A stretch of DNA of 14,382 nucleotides. Source: UBA10161 sp964581105. GTDB lineage: Archaea > Micrarchaeota > Micrarchaeia > Anstonellales > Anstonellaceae. Shown in pieces: positions 6,707-13,428 of the stretch. The stretch spans positions 1 to 14,382 of the forward strand of contig CAZOMB010000023.1 of NCBI GenBank assembly GCA_964581105.1, in the 5' to 3' direction. The notes under the pieces were generated by a model. It was not told the DNA's origin, did no database searches, and saw only the letters and a program-made list of their open reading frames with translations. Made by a program: the position numbers and the translations under genes. Position 1 is the first letter of the stretch. Each line of letters begins with the position of its first letter.

Positions 6707-7303
6707 TCAGGTTACTTTGCTTTTCAGCACTTTTGTTTTCTCATTCTGCACTTCTAGATATGTATAGATAGAGGCACAGCCAGGCAAAATGAATGATGCC
6801 ACCTCAACAGAAACTAAACCTGCCACACCTGCAATGATTGTAAAGGCCGCCCCTAAAACTGGAATTAAATTGAGCTTGCTGTTGAAACTTATCAGGTCAT
6901 TCAGGGTTTTTTCTATCCATTTGGATTTCTCTTTATTGCGCCTGTTGTAAATATGCTTTTCAATAGCTGATTTTTGCTCTTTAATATTTGAAATGTTCTC
7001 CTTACAGATATCAAGTTTCTGATTTGCAAGAGCTTTGTACTCTTCTATGAGTCCATCTGTTCTTGAGCATGATGGATAGGTTTCAAACTTCTTTTCAAAC
7101 CTGTCATAAATTTCATCTATTGATTTGTTTGGAAAAGATCTGACCTCTTTGAGTGCACTTATGAAGCGCATCCTGTTTCTTTGCTCATCATCAAGCCTTT
7201 CAACCAGCTCCTTGTGCTCCTTTATGCTCTTACTGAGGAATTTCCTGTAAAGCCTTTTTCCCCTGAATGAGTTAATAATCACTTCCTTCTCCATGCTTTT
7301 CAC
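6707..7303 (-). CDS. Hypothetical coiled-coil protein with C-terminal membrane hairpin
   Basis: Not recognised. The product is 198 residues from the GTG at 7303, or 195 from the ATG at 7294; neither has a clear ribosome binding site. Residues 1-140 are highly charged and helical, rich in Lys and Glu, with stretches such as ERLDDEQRNRMRFI and ENISNIKEQKSAIEKHI suggesting coiled coil. Residues about 144-184 are hydrophobic (LIPVLGAAFTIIAGVAGL, then VEVASFILPGCASIYTYL) and likely form two membrane-spanning helices. A short charged tail follows. It sits 12 bases after the stop of the upstream minus-strand gene, which also has a C-terminal two-helix membrane hairpin, so the two are probably co-transcribed and may act together. 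Function unknown. Confidence 0.65.
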   Translation of the reverse strand: MKSMEKEVIINSFRGKRLYRKFLSKSIKEHKELVERLDDEQRNRMRFISALKEVRSFPNKSIDEIYDRFEKKFETYPSCSRTDGLIEEYKALANQKLDICKENISNIKEQKSAIEKHIYNRRNKEKSKWIEKTLNDLISFNSKLNLIPVLGAAFTIIAGVAGLVSVEVASFILPGCASIYTYLEVQNEKTKVLKSKVT

Positions 7304-7315
7304 CGCACTGGTGCT

Positions 7316-7693
7316 TCATTCGCTTTTTCCTGTTAATTTGCTGATTGCCCATCCTGTGATTAATGATGCTACTCCAACAGCACCGACAATCATGCCTACT
7401 CTGCCGTCAAAAGAAGTTATGGCAAATCCGGCTACTGCGCCCCCTATGCCAAGAGTCATTAACAATAGCCCAGGATCAGTCAGGAATTTTACTAACTTGC
7501 TTTTCTCTTTATTTTCAGTTTTTTTTTCTTGCTTTTGTTTTTTCTTGCTTTCATGAGTTTTCACATGGTTGTTGTCCCTTCTTGAAACTGGGACTTTTGT
7601 GTATTTACTGGACATAGTAGGTCTATTTTCACTAGTATTAGAGCTGCCAGGGCCTAAGCCGGGGTCTTGGCAACGCCTGAGAGAACGTACCAT
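7316..7693 (-). CDS. Hypothetical small protein with lysine-rich linker and membrane hairpin
   Basis: Not recognised. About 125 residues from the ATG at 7693. The N-terminal third is Arg/Ser/Pro-rich and probably disordered. A Lys/Glu/Gln-rich stretch (KKKQKQEKKTENKEKSK) follows. Two glycine-rich hydrophobic segments complete it: LLLMTLGIGGAVAGFAI and GMIVGAVGVASLITGWAI. The TTTATAAA box at 7717-7724 lies about 26 bases from the ATG at 7693, fitting a leaderless start there. It excludes the upstream in-frame ATG at 7705 and leaves a third, at 7615, as an alternative that would give a shorter protein. First gene of a two-gene unit with the coiled-coil membrane protein downstream. Function unknown. 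Confidence 0.55.
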   Translation of the reverse strand: MVRSLRRCQDPGLGPGSSNTSENRPTMSSKYTKVPVSRRDNNHVKTHESKKKQKQEKKTENKEKSKLVKFLTDPGLLLMTLGIGGAVAGFAITSFDGRVGMIVGAVGVASLITGWAISKLTGKSE

Positions 7694-7716
7694 AGCTAAA
7701 TACATAATTAGACATG

Positions 7717-7724
7717 TTTATAAA
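7717..7724 (-). promoter_or_regulatory. TATA box of the two-gene membrane operon
   Basis: TTTATAAA is a perfect palindrome located just past the stop of the upstream alaX gene. Its centre is about 27 bases from the ATG at 7693, the usual distance for a leaderless archaeal transcript. Confidence 0.5.
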
Positions 7725-7725
7725 C

Positions 7726-8445
7726 TTATTGCAACACTTCAGGTTCCAATCCATAGTAAATCCTTCTGTTGTTTTTTCCCTTGTTTTCTGCCTTTAAAAA
7801 GATGATTTTGCCTATCTCAGAAGTGTTCTTTACATGGGTGCCACCGTCTGCCTGATAGTCGACTTCGCCTATTTTTACCATTCTTAACTGCTTTATTTCA
7901 GGAGGAAGGGCTGCTGCAAGCTTTACTGCTCCTGGCACCTTGAGCGCCTGTTCACGGGGAAGGAAAGACACTGATACTTCCTGGTTTTTTGTTATCTCTG
8001 AGTTTGCCTCATCAACAAGCGCCTGGAATGCAACCCTATCAAAGTTTTCCATTGAAAAGTCAAAGCGCGTCTTTTCATCGCCAATCTGGTTTCCTGTTAT
8101 TAAAATTCCGCTCTTGTGCATAATTGCTGCTAATATATGGCCAGCTGTGTGCATTCTCATGAGCTTGTGGCGCCTGTTCCAGTCAAGTATGCATTCCACT
8201 TCATCGCCTTGCTTTAGGCCTTGCTTTGAAACTTCGTGCGAGATATTCCCCTTTACTTTTACTACTGCTATAACAGGAAACTCCTCCCCATTTTTCACGA
8301 GCTTTCCAGTGTCCCAGGGCTGGCCTCCTCCTCTTGGGTAAAATACTGTCTTCTCCAGGACTATGTATTTTTCCTGCTCTACTGACATTACTTTTGTTTT
8401 GCAGGACTTAAGGTATGAGTCATTAAGGTAAAGTGCCTGTTCCAT
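7726..8445 (-). CDS. alaX: AlaX, trans-acting alanyl-tRNA editing protein
   Basis: Freestanding homologue of the alanyl-tRNA synthetase editing domain, which hydrolyses Ser-tRNA(Ala) or Gly-tRNA(Ala). The 239-residue length and the glycine-rich motif FYPRGGGQP (residues 35-43) in an N-terminal domain place it in the longer AlaX-M class. The editing-site histidines His99 and His103 lie in HTAGH. The second half of the metal site is usually CGGTH, with Cys and His ligands; here it reads DGGTH (Asp200, His204), followed by the conserved VKNTSEIG. The start at 8445 fits a TTTAAA-type box 27 bases upstream (leaderless) and the expected N-terminus EQALYLNDSYL. Divergent from pcna through a shared promoter. 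Confidence 0.9.
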   Translation of the reverse strand: MEQALYLNDSYLKSCKTKVMSVEQEKYIVLEKTVFYPRGGGQPWDTGKLVKNGEEFPVIAVVKVKGNISHEVSKQGLKQGDEVECILDWNRRHKLMRMHTAGHILAAIMHKSGILITGNQIGDEKTRFDFSMENFDRVAFQALVDEANSEITKNQEVSVSFLPREQALKVPGAVKLAAALPPEIKQLRMVKIGEVDYQADGGTHVKNTSEIGKIIFLKAENKGKNNRRIYYGLEPEVLQ

Positions 8446-8467
8446 GGGGCAGATTAGCTCAAACACG

Positions 8468-8475
8468 TTTAAAAA
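8468..8475. promoter_or_regulatory. Shared TATA element between alaX and pcna
   Basis: TTTAAAAA sits in the 65-base gap, flanked by ACAC (8463-8466) and GTGT (8479-8482) as a small inverted repeat. It is about 27 bases from the alaX ATG on the minus strand and about 39 from the pcna ATG on the plus strand. The flanking inverted repeat could be part of the core promoter or an operator. Confidence 0.5.
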
Positions 8476-8510
8476 CATGTGTTGGCAATAATGCAATAGG
8501 AGTGATTCAA

Positions 8511-9260
8511 ATGTTCAAATTCACGGTTGATGACGCCAAACGCTACAAGAATGCAACAAGCGCAATAGTGAATCTTATAGATGAGGGGGTGCTTGAAGTA
8601 GGCAAGGACGGGCTGTTTTTAAGGGCAATGGACCCCTCGCAAATCGCCATGGTTTCATTTACAATGCCAAAAACATGCTTTGTTGAGTATGATGCCACCA
8701 CTCCATCTTCCAAAGTGGGCCTGAATTTTGACAACCTTTCAAAGATACTGTCAAGGACAAGGGGAGAGGAAAAGCTTGAGATTTCTCAGCAGGAAAACAA
8801 GCTGCAGCTTTGCTTTATGGGAAACATGAGAAAAAGGAACTTTAAGGTGCCAATACTTGACATGCCTGCAAGCACATCAAAAGAGCCTGCAATTTCCCAT
8901 GATACAAAAATTATTATGAGCAGCAGCCATTTCAAGGAAAGCCTGAGAGATGCTGCTCTTGTGGGGCAGCATATAACACTTAGCACAAGCGAAAAAGGCC
9001 TTTCAATTGAGGTGCATGGCGACTCATCTGACCTGACAGAGGAAAACGAAAAAACAGGCGAGGGGATTACTGAAATAAGCGTAACCAAGCCTGCAAAGGC
9101 AACTTTCCCATTGCAATATCTTGAGGACATTGTAAAGGCATGCCCGGAAAACTCGCCTTTAACGCTTCACCTTAAGACAAATGCGCCAATGAAAGCAGAA
9201 TATGAAGTAGAGGGCGCAAAAGTGGTCTATTACCTTGCCCCAAGGATTGACAGCGAATAG
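8511..9260 (+). CDS. pcn: DNA polymerase sliding clamp PCNA
   Basis: Ring-shaped homotrimeric processivity factor that tethers DNA polymerases, FEN1, ligase and other replication and repair proteins to DNA. The 249-residue length is typical. Recognisable features are the N-terminal FKFTVDDAKRYKNATSAI, the GLFLRAMDPSQIAMVSFTMP segment, LGLNF-like VGLNFDNLSKIL, and the C-terminal APRIDSE after the last beta strand. Shine-Dalgarno AGGAGTG (8498-8504) lies six bases before the ATG at 8511. Upstream in-frame codons to 8433 lie largely in the promoter and are not translated. The next gene begins 10 bases after the stop, so the two probably form one transcript. Confidence 0.95.
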   Translation: MFKFTVDDAKRYKNATSAIVNLIDEGVLEVGKDGLFLRAMDPSQIAMVSFTMPKTCFVEYDATTPSSKVGLNFDNLSKILSRTRGEEKLEISQQENKLQLCFMGNMRKRNFKVPILDMPASTSKEPAISHDTKIIMSSSHFKESLRDAALVGQHITLSTSEKGLSIEVHGDSSDLTEENEKTGEGITEISVTKPAKATFPLQYLEDIVKACPENSPLTLHLKTNAPMKAEYEVEGAKVVYYLAPRIDSE

Positions 9261-9269
9261 TTGCTTTTC

Positions 9270-10286
9270 ATGCACAAGATAGCAAAAAGGAGAAAGAAAC
9301 TCTTTTCAGGCGCTAAATTCACAGCTGCGCTTTTTTGCAATGAAGATGCTGCAAAAGGCCCAAGCCCATGCTTTTCCTATTTTTCTGGCTGCAATGTTGA
9401 TGGCTCTTGCCTTGTCCTGAAGAAAAATAAAGGGGTTCTTTTTACAAGCAGGATGAATTATTCACAGGCAAAAAAGGTTTCATATTACCCTGTAAAAGTG
9501 CCTGGCAAAAAGCCTGGAAAAGAGCTTAAAAAAGCCTGTGGGAGCGGAAAAGTTGCAATTTGTGCTTATGAAATCAGTGCAAAAGAGTTTCTGTCACTTA
9601 AAAGGAAAACAAAGCTGAAGCTGGTTGATGAAAGCAAAAAGATGCATTCTGCAAGGGGGCAAAAGTCTGGCAATGAAGTTGCAAAGTTAGCCGCATCAGC
9701 AAGAGTTGCAAGAAAAATACTTGCAAAGTTAAAGCCATGGAAATACAAAACAGAAAAAAAGCTTGCAAATGCATTGAAAATAATGGCACTAAAAGCTGGA
9801 GCAGAAATTTCATTTGAGCCAATTGCTGCAACCGGGAAAAACAGCTCATTTCCGCATCATTCTCCTGGCAAAGCAAAGCTGCAGGATTTTGTGCTTGTTG
9901 ACTTTGGGGTAAAATACAATGGATATTGCTCTGACCTTACAAGATGCTATTTCAGGAAAAGGAAAATGAGGGAAGAGGAAGCATATGAAAAATGCAAAAA
10001 AGTATTTGATGAAATGCTGATTGGCCTTTCAAAATGCAAAACAGGAAAACATGCATGCAGGCTTTCTGAAAAGCTTATGGAAAAGCACAAGCTTCCTGAG
10101 ATGATACACTCAGTTGGCCATGGGATTGGCATTGAGGTGCATGAGTTCCCAAGGATTGGCAAAAAGTCAAAGGATTTGCTTTCCGGAACAGTAATTGCAA
10201 TTGAGCCTGCCTCTTACTTTAAGGGGTTTGGAGTTAGGTTTGAGGACATGCTTGTGAATACAAAAAAAGGCTGGAAAAGGATTTAG
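9270..10286 (+). CDS. M24 family metallopeptidase (Xaa-Pro dipeptidase-like)
   Basis: Creatinase/aminopeptidase-fold enzyme, probably a proline dipeptidase or aminopeptidase P that cleaves Xaa-Pro bonds in the cytosol. The 338-residue product has a divergent N-terminal domain (1-130) and a C-terminal pita-bread domain. All five dinuclear metal ligands are visible: Asp211 (DFG), Asp222 (SDLTR), His284 (GHGIG), Glu312 (IEPASY) and Glu325 (FEDMLV). HHSPG near residue 195 matches the substrate-side histidine motif. The ATG at 9270 is preferred to the TTG at 9261. The protein is somewhat short and very lysine-rich. It follows pcna by 10 bases, and its stop codon overlaps the stop of the convergent TPR-like gene. 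Exact substrate specificity is not readable. Confidence 0.88.
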   Translation: MHKIAKRRKKLFSGAKFTAALFCNEDAAKGPSPCFSYFSGCNVDGSCLVLKKNKGVLFTSRMNYSQAKKVSYYPVKVPGKKPGKELKKACGSGKVAICAYEISAKEFLSLKRKTKLKLVDESKKMHSARGQKSGNEVAKLAASARVARKILAKLKPWKYKTEKKLANALKIMALKAGAEISFEPIAATGKNSSFPHHSPGKAKLQDFVLVDFGVKYNGYCSDLTRCYFRKRKMREEEAYEKCKKVFDEMLIGLSKCKTGKHACRLSEKLMEKHKLPEMIHSVGHGIGIEVHEFPRIGKKSKDLLSGTVIAIEPASYFKGFGVRFEDMLVNTKKGWKRI

Positions 10287-10990
10287 ACCAGCAAGTCTGC
10301 ATATCCCTCTCCAAAAACCCTTTTGTTCTGGACCATTGGTTCGTTTATTTTTGCAATTTTTTCCTTAATTGCATTTTCCTGCCATTCAAAAGTTGCCTGC
10401 TTAAGAGCAAGGCCGTAAATCTCAAGTGCTTTAAATTTGTCATTATGCTCAGTTGCAGAATCAGCAGCCTTGAGATAAGCATCATGCGCATCCCCATGCA
10501 AGTTCCCATCTGAATAAAAGTCCCCTGCCTTTTTGCCTGTTTCAATTGCCTCTTTGTATTTTCCCTTCTCTAGGAAAAGTTTTGTTGCTTTGTCCATAAA
10601 CTGGCCTGCTTCTCTCTTTAACTTGGCAGCACGGGCTTCATCTTCAGATTCGTTTGCCTGCCCTTCATAAACAAGTGCTTTGTAAACAAGAAGATAGGCT
10701 TTTGTGAGGTTGCTTTGCTCTCCAAGGAATTTTTCAATTTCTGAGATGCTTTCCATCCTTTCCAATGCCTCTTTAAACTCCCCTTGCTTGGCATATAGCT
10801 TTGCCAGCTTTCTCAATTCATACAGGGCCGCAGTCTGGTTATTATTTGCAGAATAATGCTGGAGCTTATCCTCATGCGACATTATTCTCAATTCTGAGAT
10901 GTTGTGCTTAAGGATTTTTGCCTTTTTGACAAACCAGTTTTCACTCCCGTTTTTGCCAGGAGGATTGAGTATTTTGGTTAAATGCCCCAT
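10283..10990 (-). CDS. TPR-like helical repeat protein
   Basis: Likely a soluble alpha-solenoid scaffold or adaptor; specific function unknown. The 235-residue product contains repeated helix pairs of the tetratricopeptide type: LYELRKLAKLYAKQGEFKEA (about residues 59-78), KATKLFLEKGKYKEAIETGK (about 134-153), and a following unit with DAHDAYLKAAD. The general pattern resembles SNAP-like or TPR proteins involved in protein assembly. The ATG at 10990 has AGGTG as ribosome binding site and lies about 38 bases downstream of a TATTTAAT box; the upstream in-frame ATG at 11041 lies beyond that box and is rejected. The last four bases overlap the stop codon of the convergent M24 peptidase gene. Confidence 0.75.
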   Translation of the reverse strand: MGHLTKILNPPGKNGSENWFVKKAKILKHNISELRIMSHEDKLQHYSANNNQTAALYELRKLAKLYAKQGEFKEALERMESISEIEKFLGEQSNLTKAYLLVYKALVYEGQANESEDEARAAKLKREAGQFMDKATKLFLEKGKYKEAIETGKKAGDFYSDGNLHGDAHDAYLKAADSATEHNDKFKALEIYGLALKQATFEWQENAIKEKIAKINEPMVQNKRVFGEGYADLLV

Positions 10991-11024
10991 AAACACACCT
11001 GTTTCTACTTTTTTACACAACTGG

Positions 11025-11032
11025 TATTTAAT
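11025..11032 (-). promoter_or_regulatory. TATA box of the TPR-like gene
   Basis: On the minus strand this reads ATTAAATA, centred about 38 bases before the ATG at 10990. It predicts a short leader that contains the AGGTG ribosome binding site. Confidence 0.4.
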
Positions 11033-11067
11033 GGTTTTCATAGCAAGGCACAGGAGATTTACAAAGG

Positions 11068-11077
11068 CTTTTTAAGA
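11068..11077 (+). promoter_or_regulatory. Probable TATA box of rps6e-aIF2-gamma
   Basis: CTTTTTAAGA lies about 65 bases before the S6e ATG. It predicts a leader of about 35-40 bases, longer than at other genes in the window. The leader holds a second copy of CACAGGAGA (first at 11049, second near 11098), of unknown meaning. Confidence 0.4.
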
Positions 11078-11136
11078 GGTTGCTATGAATATGCACTGCA
11101 CAGGAGAAGAGTTCTACTCGAAAAGAGAGTGGTTTC

Positions 11137-11538
11137 ATGAAAATTGTAATAGCAGACCCAAAAACAGGAAAAGCATATGGAATAGAGGTGCCAAAGGACA
11201 GGGAATCCAACTTTATTGGCAAAAAGATTGGTGACAAGCTTGAAGGAGGCACTGTTGGCGCAGAAGGGTATATGCTTGAGATTACAGGCGGAAGCGACAC
11301 TGCCGGCTTTCCAATGAGAACAGATGTTGGGGGCCCGAGAAGAGTCGGGATAATACTTTCTGAGGGCACTGGCTTTAAGAAAAAGGGAAAAGGAATGAGG
11401 GAAAAGAGAAATGTCAGGGGAAACCTGATTTCAGACCAGATAATCCAGGTAAACGCAAAAGTGACGCAGTATGGGGCAAAAGGCCTTGAAGAGCTTTTCC
11501 CAAAGGCAGCTGCTGGTGAGAAAAAAGAGAAAAAGTGA
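11137..11538 (+). CDS. rps6e: Small ribosomal subunit protein eS6
   Basis: Component of the archaeal/eukaryotic 30S/40S subunit. The 133-residue product begins MKIVIADPKTGKAYGIEV and contains GKKIGDKLEG, YMLEITGGSDTAGFPMR and GPRRVGIIL, the core eS6 signature, followed by a basic KKKGKGMREKRNVRGN segment. It ends with a lysine-rich tail. Length is normal for archaea. The gene precedes aIF2-gamma by 10 bases, an arrangement known from many archaea, so the two are co-transcribed. Confidence 0.95.
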   Translation: MKIVIADPKTGKAYGIEVPKDRESNFIGKKIGDKLEGGTVGAEGYMLEITGGSDTAGFPMRTDVGGPRRVGIILSEGTGFKKKGKGMREKRNVRGNLISDQIIQVNAKVTQYGAKGLEELFPKAAAGEKKEKK

Positions 11539-11548
11539 GGGATGCTAA

Positions 11549-12742
11549 TTGCAAGCCGAAGTAAATATTGGGATGGTTGGCCATGTTGACCATGGAAAGA
11601 CCAGCCTTTCAAAAGCATTGACAGGAAAATGGACAGACACTCATTCTCAGGAGCTCAAGCGAGGCATTACAATAAAGATAGGATATGCTGATGCGACTTT
11701 TTACAAGAGCAAGGATGGCAAGTCCTATGCACCTGAAAGCCAGGCAAAAGAGGAAAAGGAAAAATGGCAGGTCTCAAGAAGGGTTTCGTTCCTTGATGCT
11801 CCAGGGCATGAGACTTTGATGACAACAACAATTGCAGCATCAAGCATTATTGACGGCGCTGTGCTTGTGATTGCTGCCAATGAGAAGTGCCCGCAGGCAC
11901 AGACAGAAGAGCACCTAATGGTTCTGGATATATTAGGGATAAAAAATGTTGTGGTTGTGCAGAACAAGGTAGATTTAGTAAGCAAGGAAAAGGCAACTGA
12001 AAACTATTTGCAGATAAAAAAGTTCTTAAAAGGCTCAAGCGCTGAAAAGGCGCCAATAATACCGATTTCTGCTAATTACAATGCAAACATTGACATGCTT
12101 GTAGAGGCAATTGAAAAAAACATACCAACCCCAAAAAGGGATGCAAAGCTTCCTGCAAGAATGTATGTTGCACGCTCATTTGACGTGAACAAGCCAGGTG
12201 CAGAAATAAGCAAGCTCAAAGGCGGGGTTTTAGGCGGCTCATTAATACAAGGGACCTTGAAAAAGGGAGATGAAATAGAAATCCTGCCAGGCCTTGCAAG
12301 AAAATCAAAGGACAGGGAAAATGTTATTCCCCTTGTGCTCAAGGTACAGGCTTTGATGGCAGGCAATCTTGTTGATGAGGCAAAGCCAGGCGGCCTTATA
12401 GGGGTTGCGACATCCCTTGACCCTGCAGTTGCAAAGTCAGACCACTTGGTTGGCAATTTGATAGGCAAAAAAGGCACTTTGCCGCCTGTTGTTTCTGAAA
12501 TTGAAATGCAATACTCGCTTTTGAAAAGGGAAGGCTTCAAAAACCCTGCACTGAGGATGGGTGAGCCTATTGTTGTTTCATCAGGCACTGCAACTTCTGT
12601 TGGTGCAATCAAAAAGCTAAAGTCAAACAAGCTTTATATGACTCTTAAAAGGCCGATTTGCGCTGAAAAGAAAAGCAAGGTAGCAATTACAAGAAGGATG
12701 GGGCAGAGATGGCGCTTGGCTGGCTTTGGGATATTAAAATAG
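11549..12742 (+). CDS. eif2g: Translation initiation factor aIF2 subunit gamma
   Basis: GTPase core of archaeal aIF2, which brings initiator Met-tRNA to the small ribosomal subunit and can bind mRNA 5' ends. The 397-residue product has G1 GHVDHGKT (11-18), switch I RGITI (38-42), G3 DAPGH (83-87), G4 NKVD (139-142) and G5 SAN (174-176), then two beta-barrel domains ending in RWRLAGFGILK. The zinc knuckle with two CxxC pairs normally present before G3 is missing: residues 50-79 contain no cysteine and are lysine/glutamate-rich. The start is a TTG at 11549 with GAGGG upstream. The nearby ATG at 11542 is out of frame, and the TTG gives the normal N-terminus QAEVNIGMVGHVDHG. Confidence 0.94.
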   Translation: MQAEVNIGMVGHVDHGKTSLSKALTGKWTDTHSQELKRGITIKIGYADATFYKSKDGKSYAPESQAKEEKEKWQVSRRVSFLDAPGHETLMTTTIAASSIIDGAVLVIAANEKCPQAQTEEHLMVLDILGIKNVVVVQNKVDLVSKEKATENYLQIKKFLKGSSAEKAPIIPISANYNANIDMLVEAIEKNIPTPKRDAKLPARMYVARSFDVNKPGAEISKLKGGVLGGSLIQGTLKKGDEIEILPGLARKSKDRENVIPLVLKVQALMAGNLVDEAKPGGLIGVATSLDPAVAKSDHLVGNLIGKKGTLPPVVSEIEMQYSLLKREGFKNPALRMGEPIVVSSGTATSVGAIKKLKSNKLYMTLKRPICAEKKSKVAITRRMGQRWRLAGFGILK

Positions 12743-13129
12743 CTAAAGCCTGCTGATAATCTTCAGGGCTTTTCCTCCTGATTCATAGGGAACTAATAAA
12801 TGATCGTGAAAATAGCCAGAAAAAAAGTTTGCAGGGATTTTTTCCTTTGCAAGGGCTGATGATACTGCGGCAGTTATCCCGACTGCCTGCAAATCAGTGG
12901 CTGCAAAGAGTGTGATGAGCGCAAAAGGCCCAACAAATTCTTTTTCAGAATACTTTTGCATTGGCTCTTTTGCAGCCCCAGTAAATACTGCTGTTACTCC
13001 TTGTTTTTCCCTTACAATTGCTTTTATGTGGTTAAGATAGCCTGCAAGGCCCATTATCTGCGCTTCTGGAAAAGTTCCTACAAAAAATTTCCCTTGTTCA
13101 AGCTTAGGGCAGAGGTTCATTTTTCCCAT
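12743..13129 (-). CDS. ACT-domain protein, probable small-molecule sensor
   Basis: Small protein of the uncharacterised ACT-domain family related to the regulatory part of aspartokinase-like proteins; such domains usually bind amino acids. The 128-residue product contains KFFVGTFPE, then EFVGPFALITLFAATDLQAVGITAAVSSALAK in the arrangement of a tandem ACT fold. HDHLLVPYESGGKALKII follows and resembles the family's conserved C-terminus. The ATG at 13129 lies about 27 bases from the shared TTTTAAATATA box, giving a leaderless mRNA; another in-frame ATG is at 13120. The 3' end abuts the convergent aIF2-gamma stop with no gap. It shares its promoter with a cysteine-rich small protein on the other strand. 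The bound ligand is not readable. Confidence 0.72.
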   Translation of the reverse strand: MGKMNLCPKLEQGKFFVGTFPEAQIMGLAGYLNHIKAIVREKQGVTAVFTGAAKEPMQKYSEKEFVGPFALITLFAATDLQAVGITAAVSSALAKEKIPANFFSGYFHDHLLVPYESGGKALKIISRL

Positions 13130-13150
13130 GCACTGAGTTTTGGCGTGCAA

Positions 13151-13161
13151 TTTTAAATATA
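13151..13161. promoter_or_regulatory. Shared bidirectional TATA element, ACT gene/zinc-finger gene
   Basis: TTTTAAATATA lies in the 59-base gap between the start codons at 13129 (minus) and 13189 (plus). It is 27 bases from the first and about 33 from the second, so both transcripts would be leaderless or nearly so. Confidence 0.55.
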
Positions 13162-13188
13162 GCCTTGCCAATCTGCTTTGGTGTTAAC

Positions 13189-13329
13189 ATGAACATTGCA
13201 GGCATATGTGCTGTATGCGGAAGGACGGCAACAGAAACATGCAAGAGTTGCGGCAAGCCCAACTGCGGAAGCCCAAAGTGCAAAATAGGCTTTGTTTGCG
13301 TCCACTGCGCAAGGGGAAAGGAGATTTAG
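13189..13329 (+). CDS. Cysteine-rich small zinc-finger protein
   Basis: A 46-residue protein. It carries four cysteine pairs or near-pairs: ICAVC (residues 6-10), TCKSC (17-21), NCGSPKC (25-31) and VCVHC (36-40), with His39. The pattern suggests two zinc sites, possibly cross-braced, similar to the HIT/B-box-like small zinc fingers common in archaea. The ATG is about 33 bases from the TATA element at 13151-13161, fitting a nearly leaderless mRNA, and the reading is followed by TAG and a gap. The regular cysteine spacing and correct promoter distance argue that it is real. Partner unknown. Confidence 0.7.
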   Translation: MNIAGICAVCGRTATETCKSCGKPNCGSPKCKIGFVCVHCARGKEI

Positions 13330-13401
13330 CTTATTGCAGATTCGCCAGCCACTGAACCAAATCATTTGACAAAATTCTTTTTGTGGAAGGACTAAGCCGC
13401 A

Positions 13402-13414
13402 TATAAATATTGGC
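13402..13414 (+). promoter_or_regulatory. TATA box of the PIN gene
   Basis: TATAAATATTGGC, with the ATG of the PIN gene 27 bases after the first base, indicates a leaderless mRNA. The identical 13 bases recur at 14308-14320. Confidence 0.6.
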
Positions 13415-13428
13415 TGCCTATTTTTCCT

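Noticed and set aside
7645..7672. Imperfect inverted repeat TGCCA/TGGCA in the N-terminal part of the small membrane gene
   Set aside because: The stem is only five base pairs with a poorly paired interior, and it lies within a plausible reading frame, so an RNA structure is not supported.
8433..8510. 26-residue N-terminal extension of PCNA
   Set aside because: It crosses the alaX/pcna promoter, and PCNA homologues begin at the residue encoded at 8511, which has its own Shine-Dalgarno.
11542..11548. ATG at 11542 as start of aIF2-gamma
   Set aside because: It is out of frame with the GTPase; the TTG at 11549 gives the normal family N-terminus.
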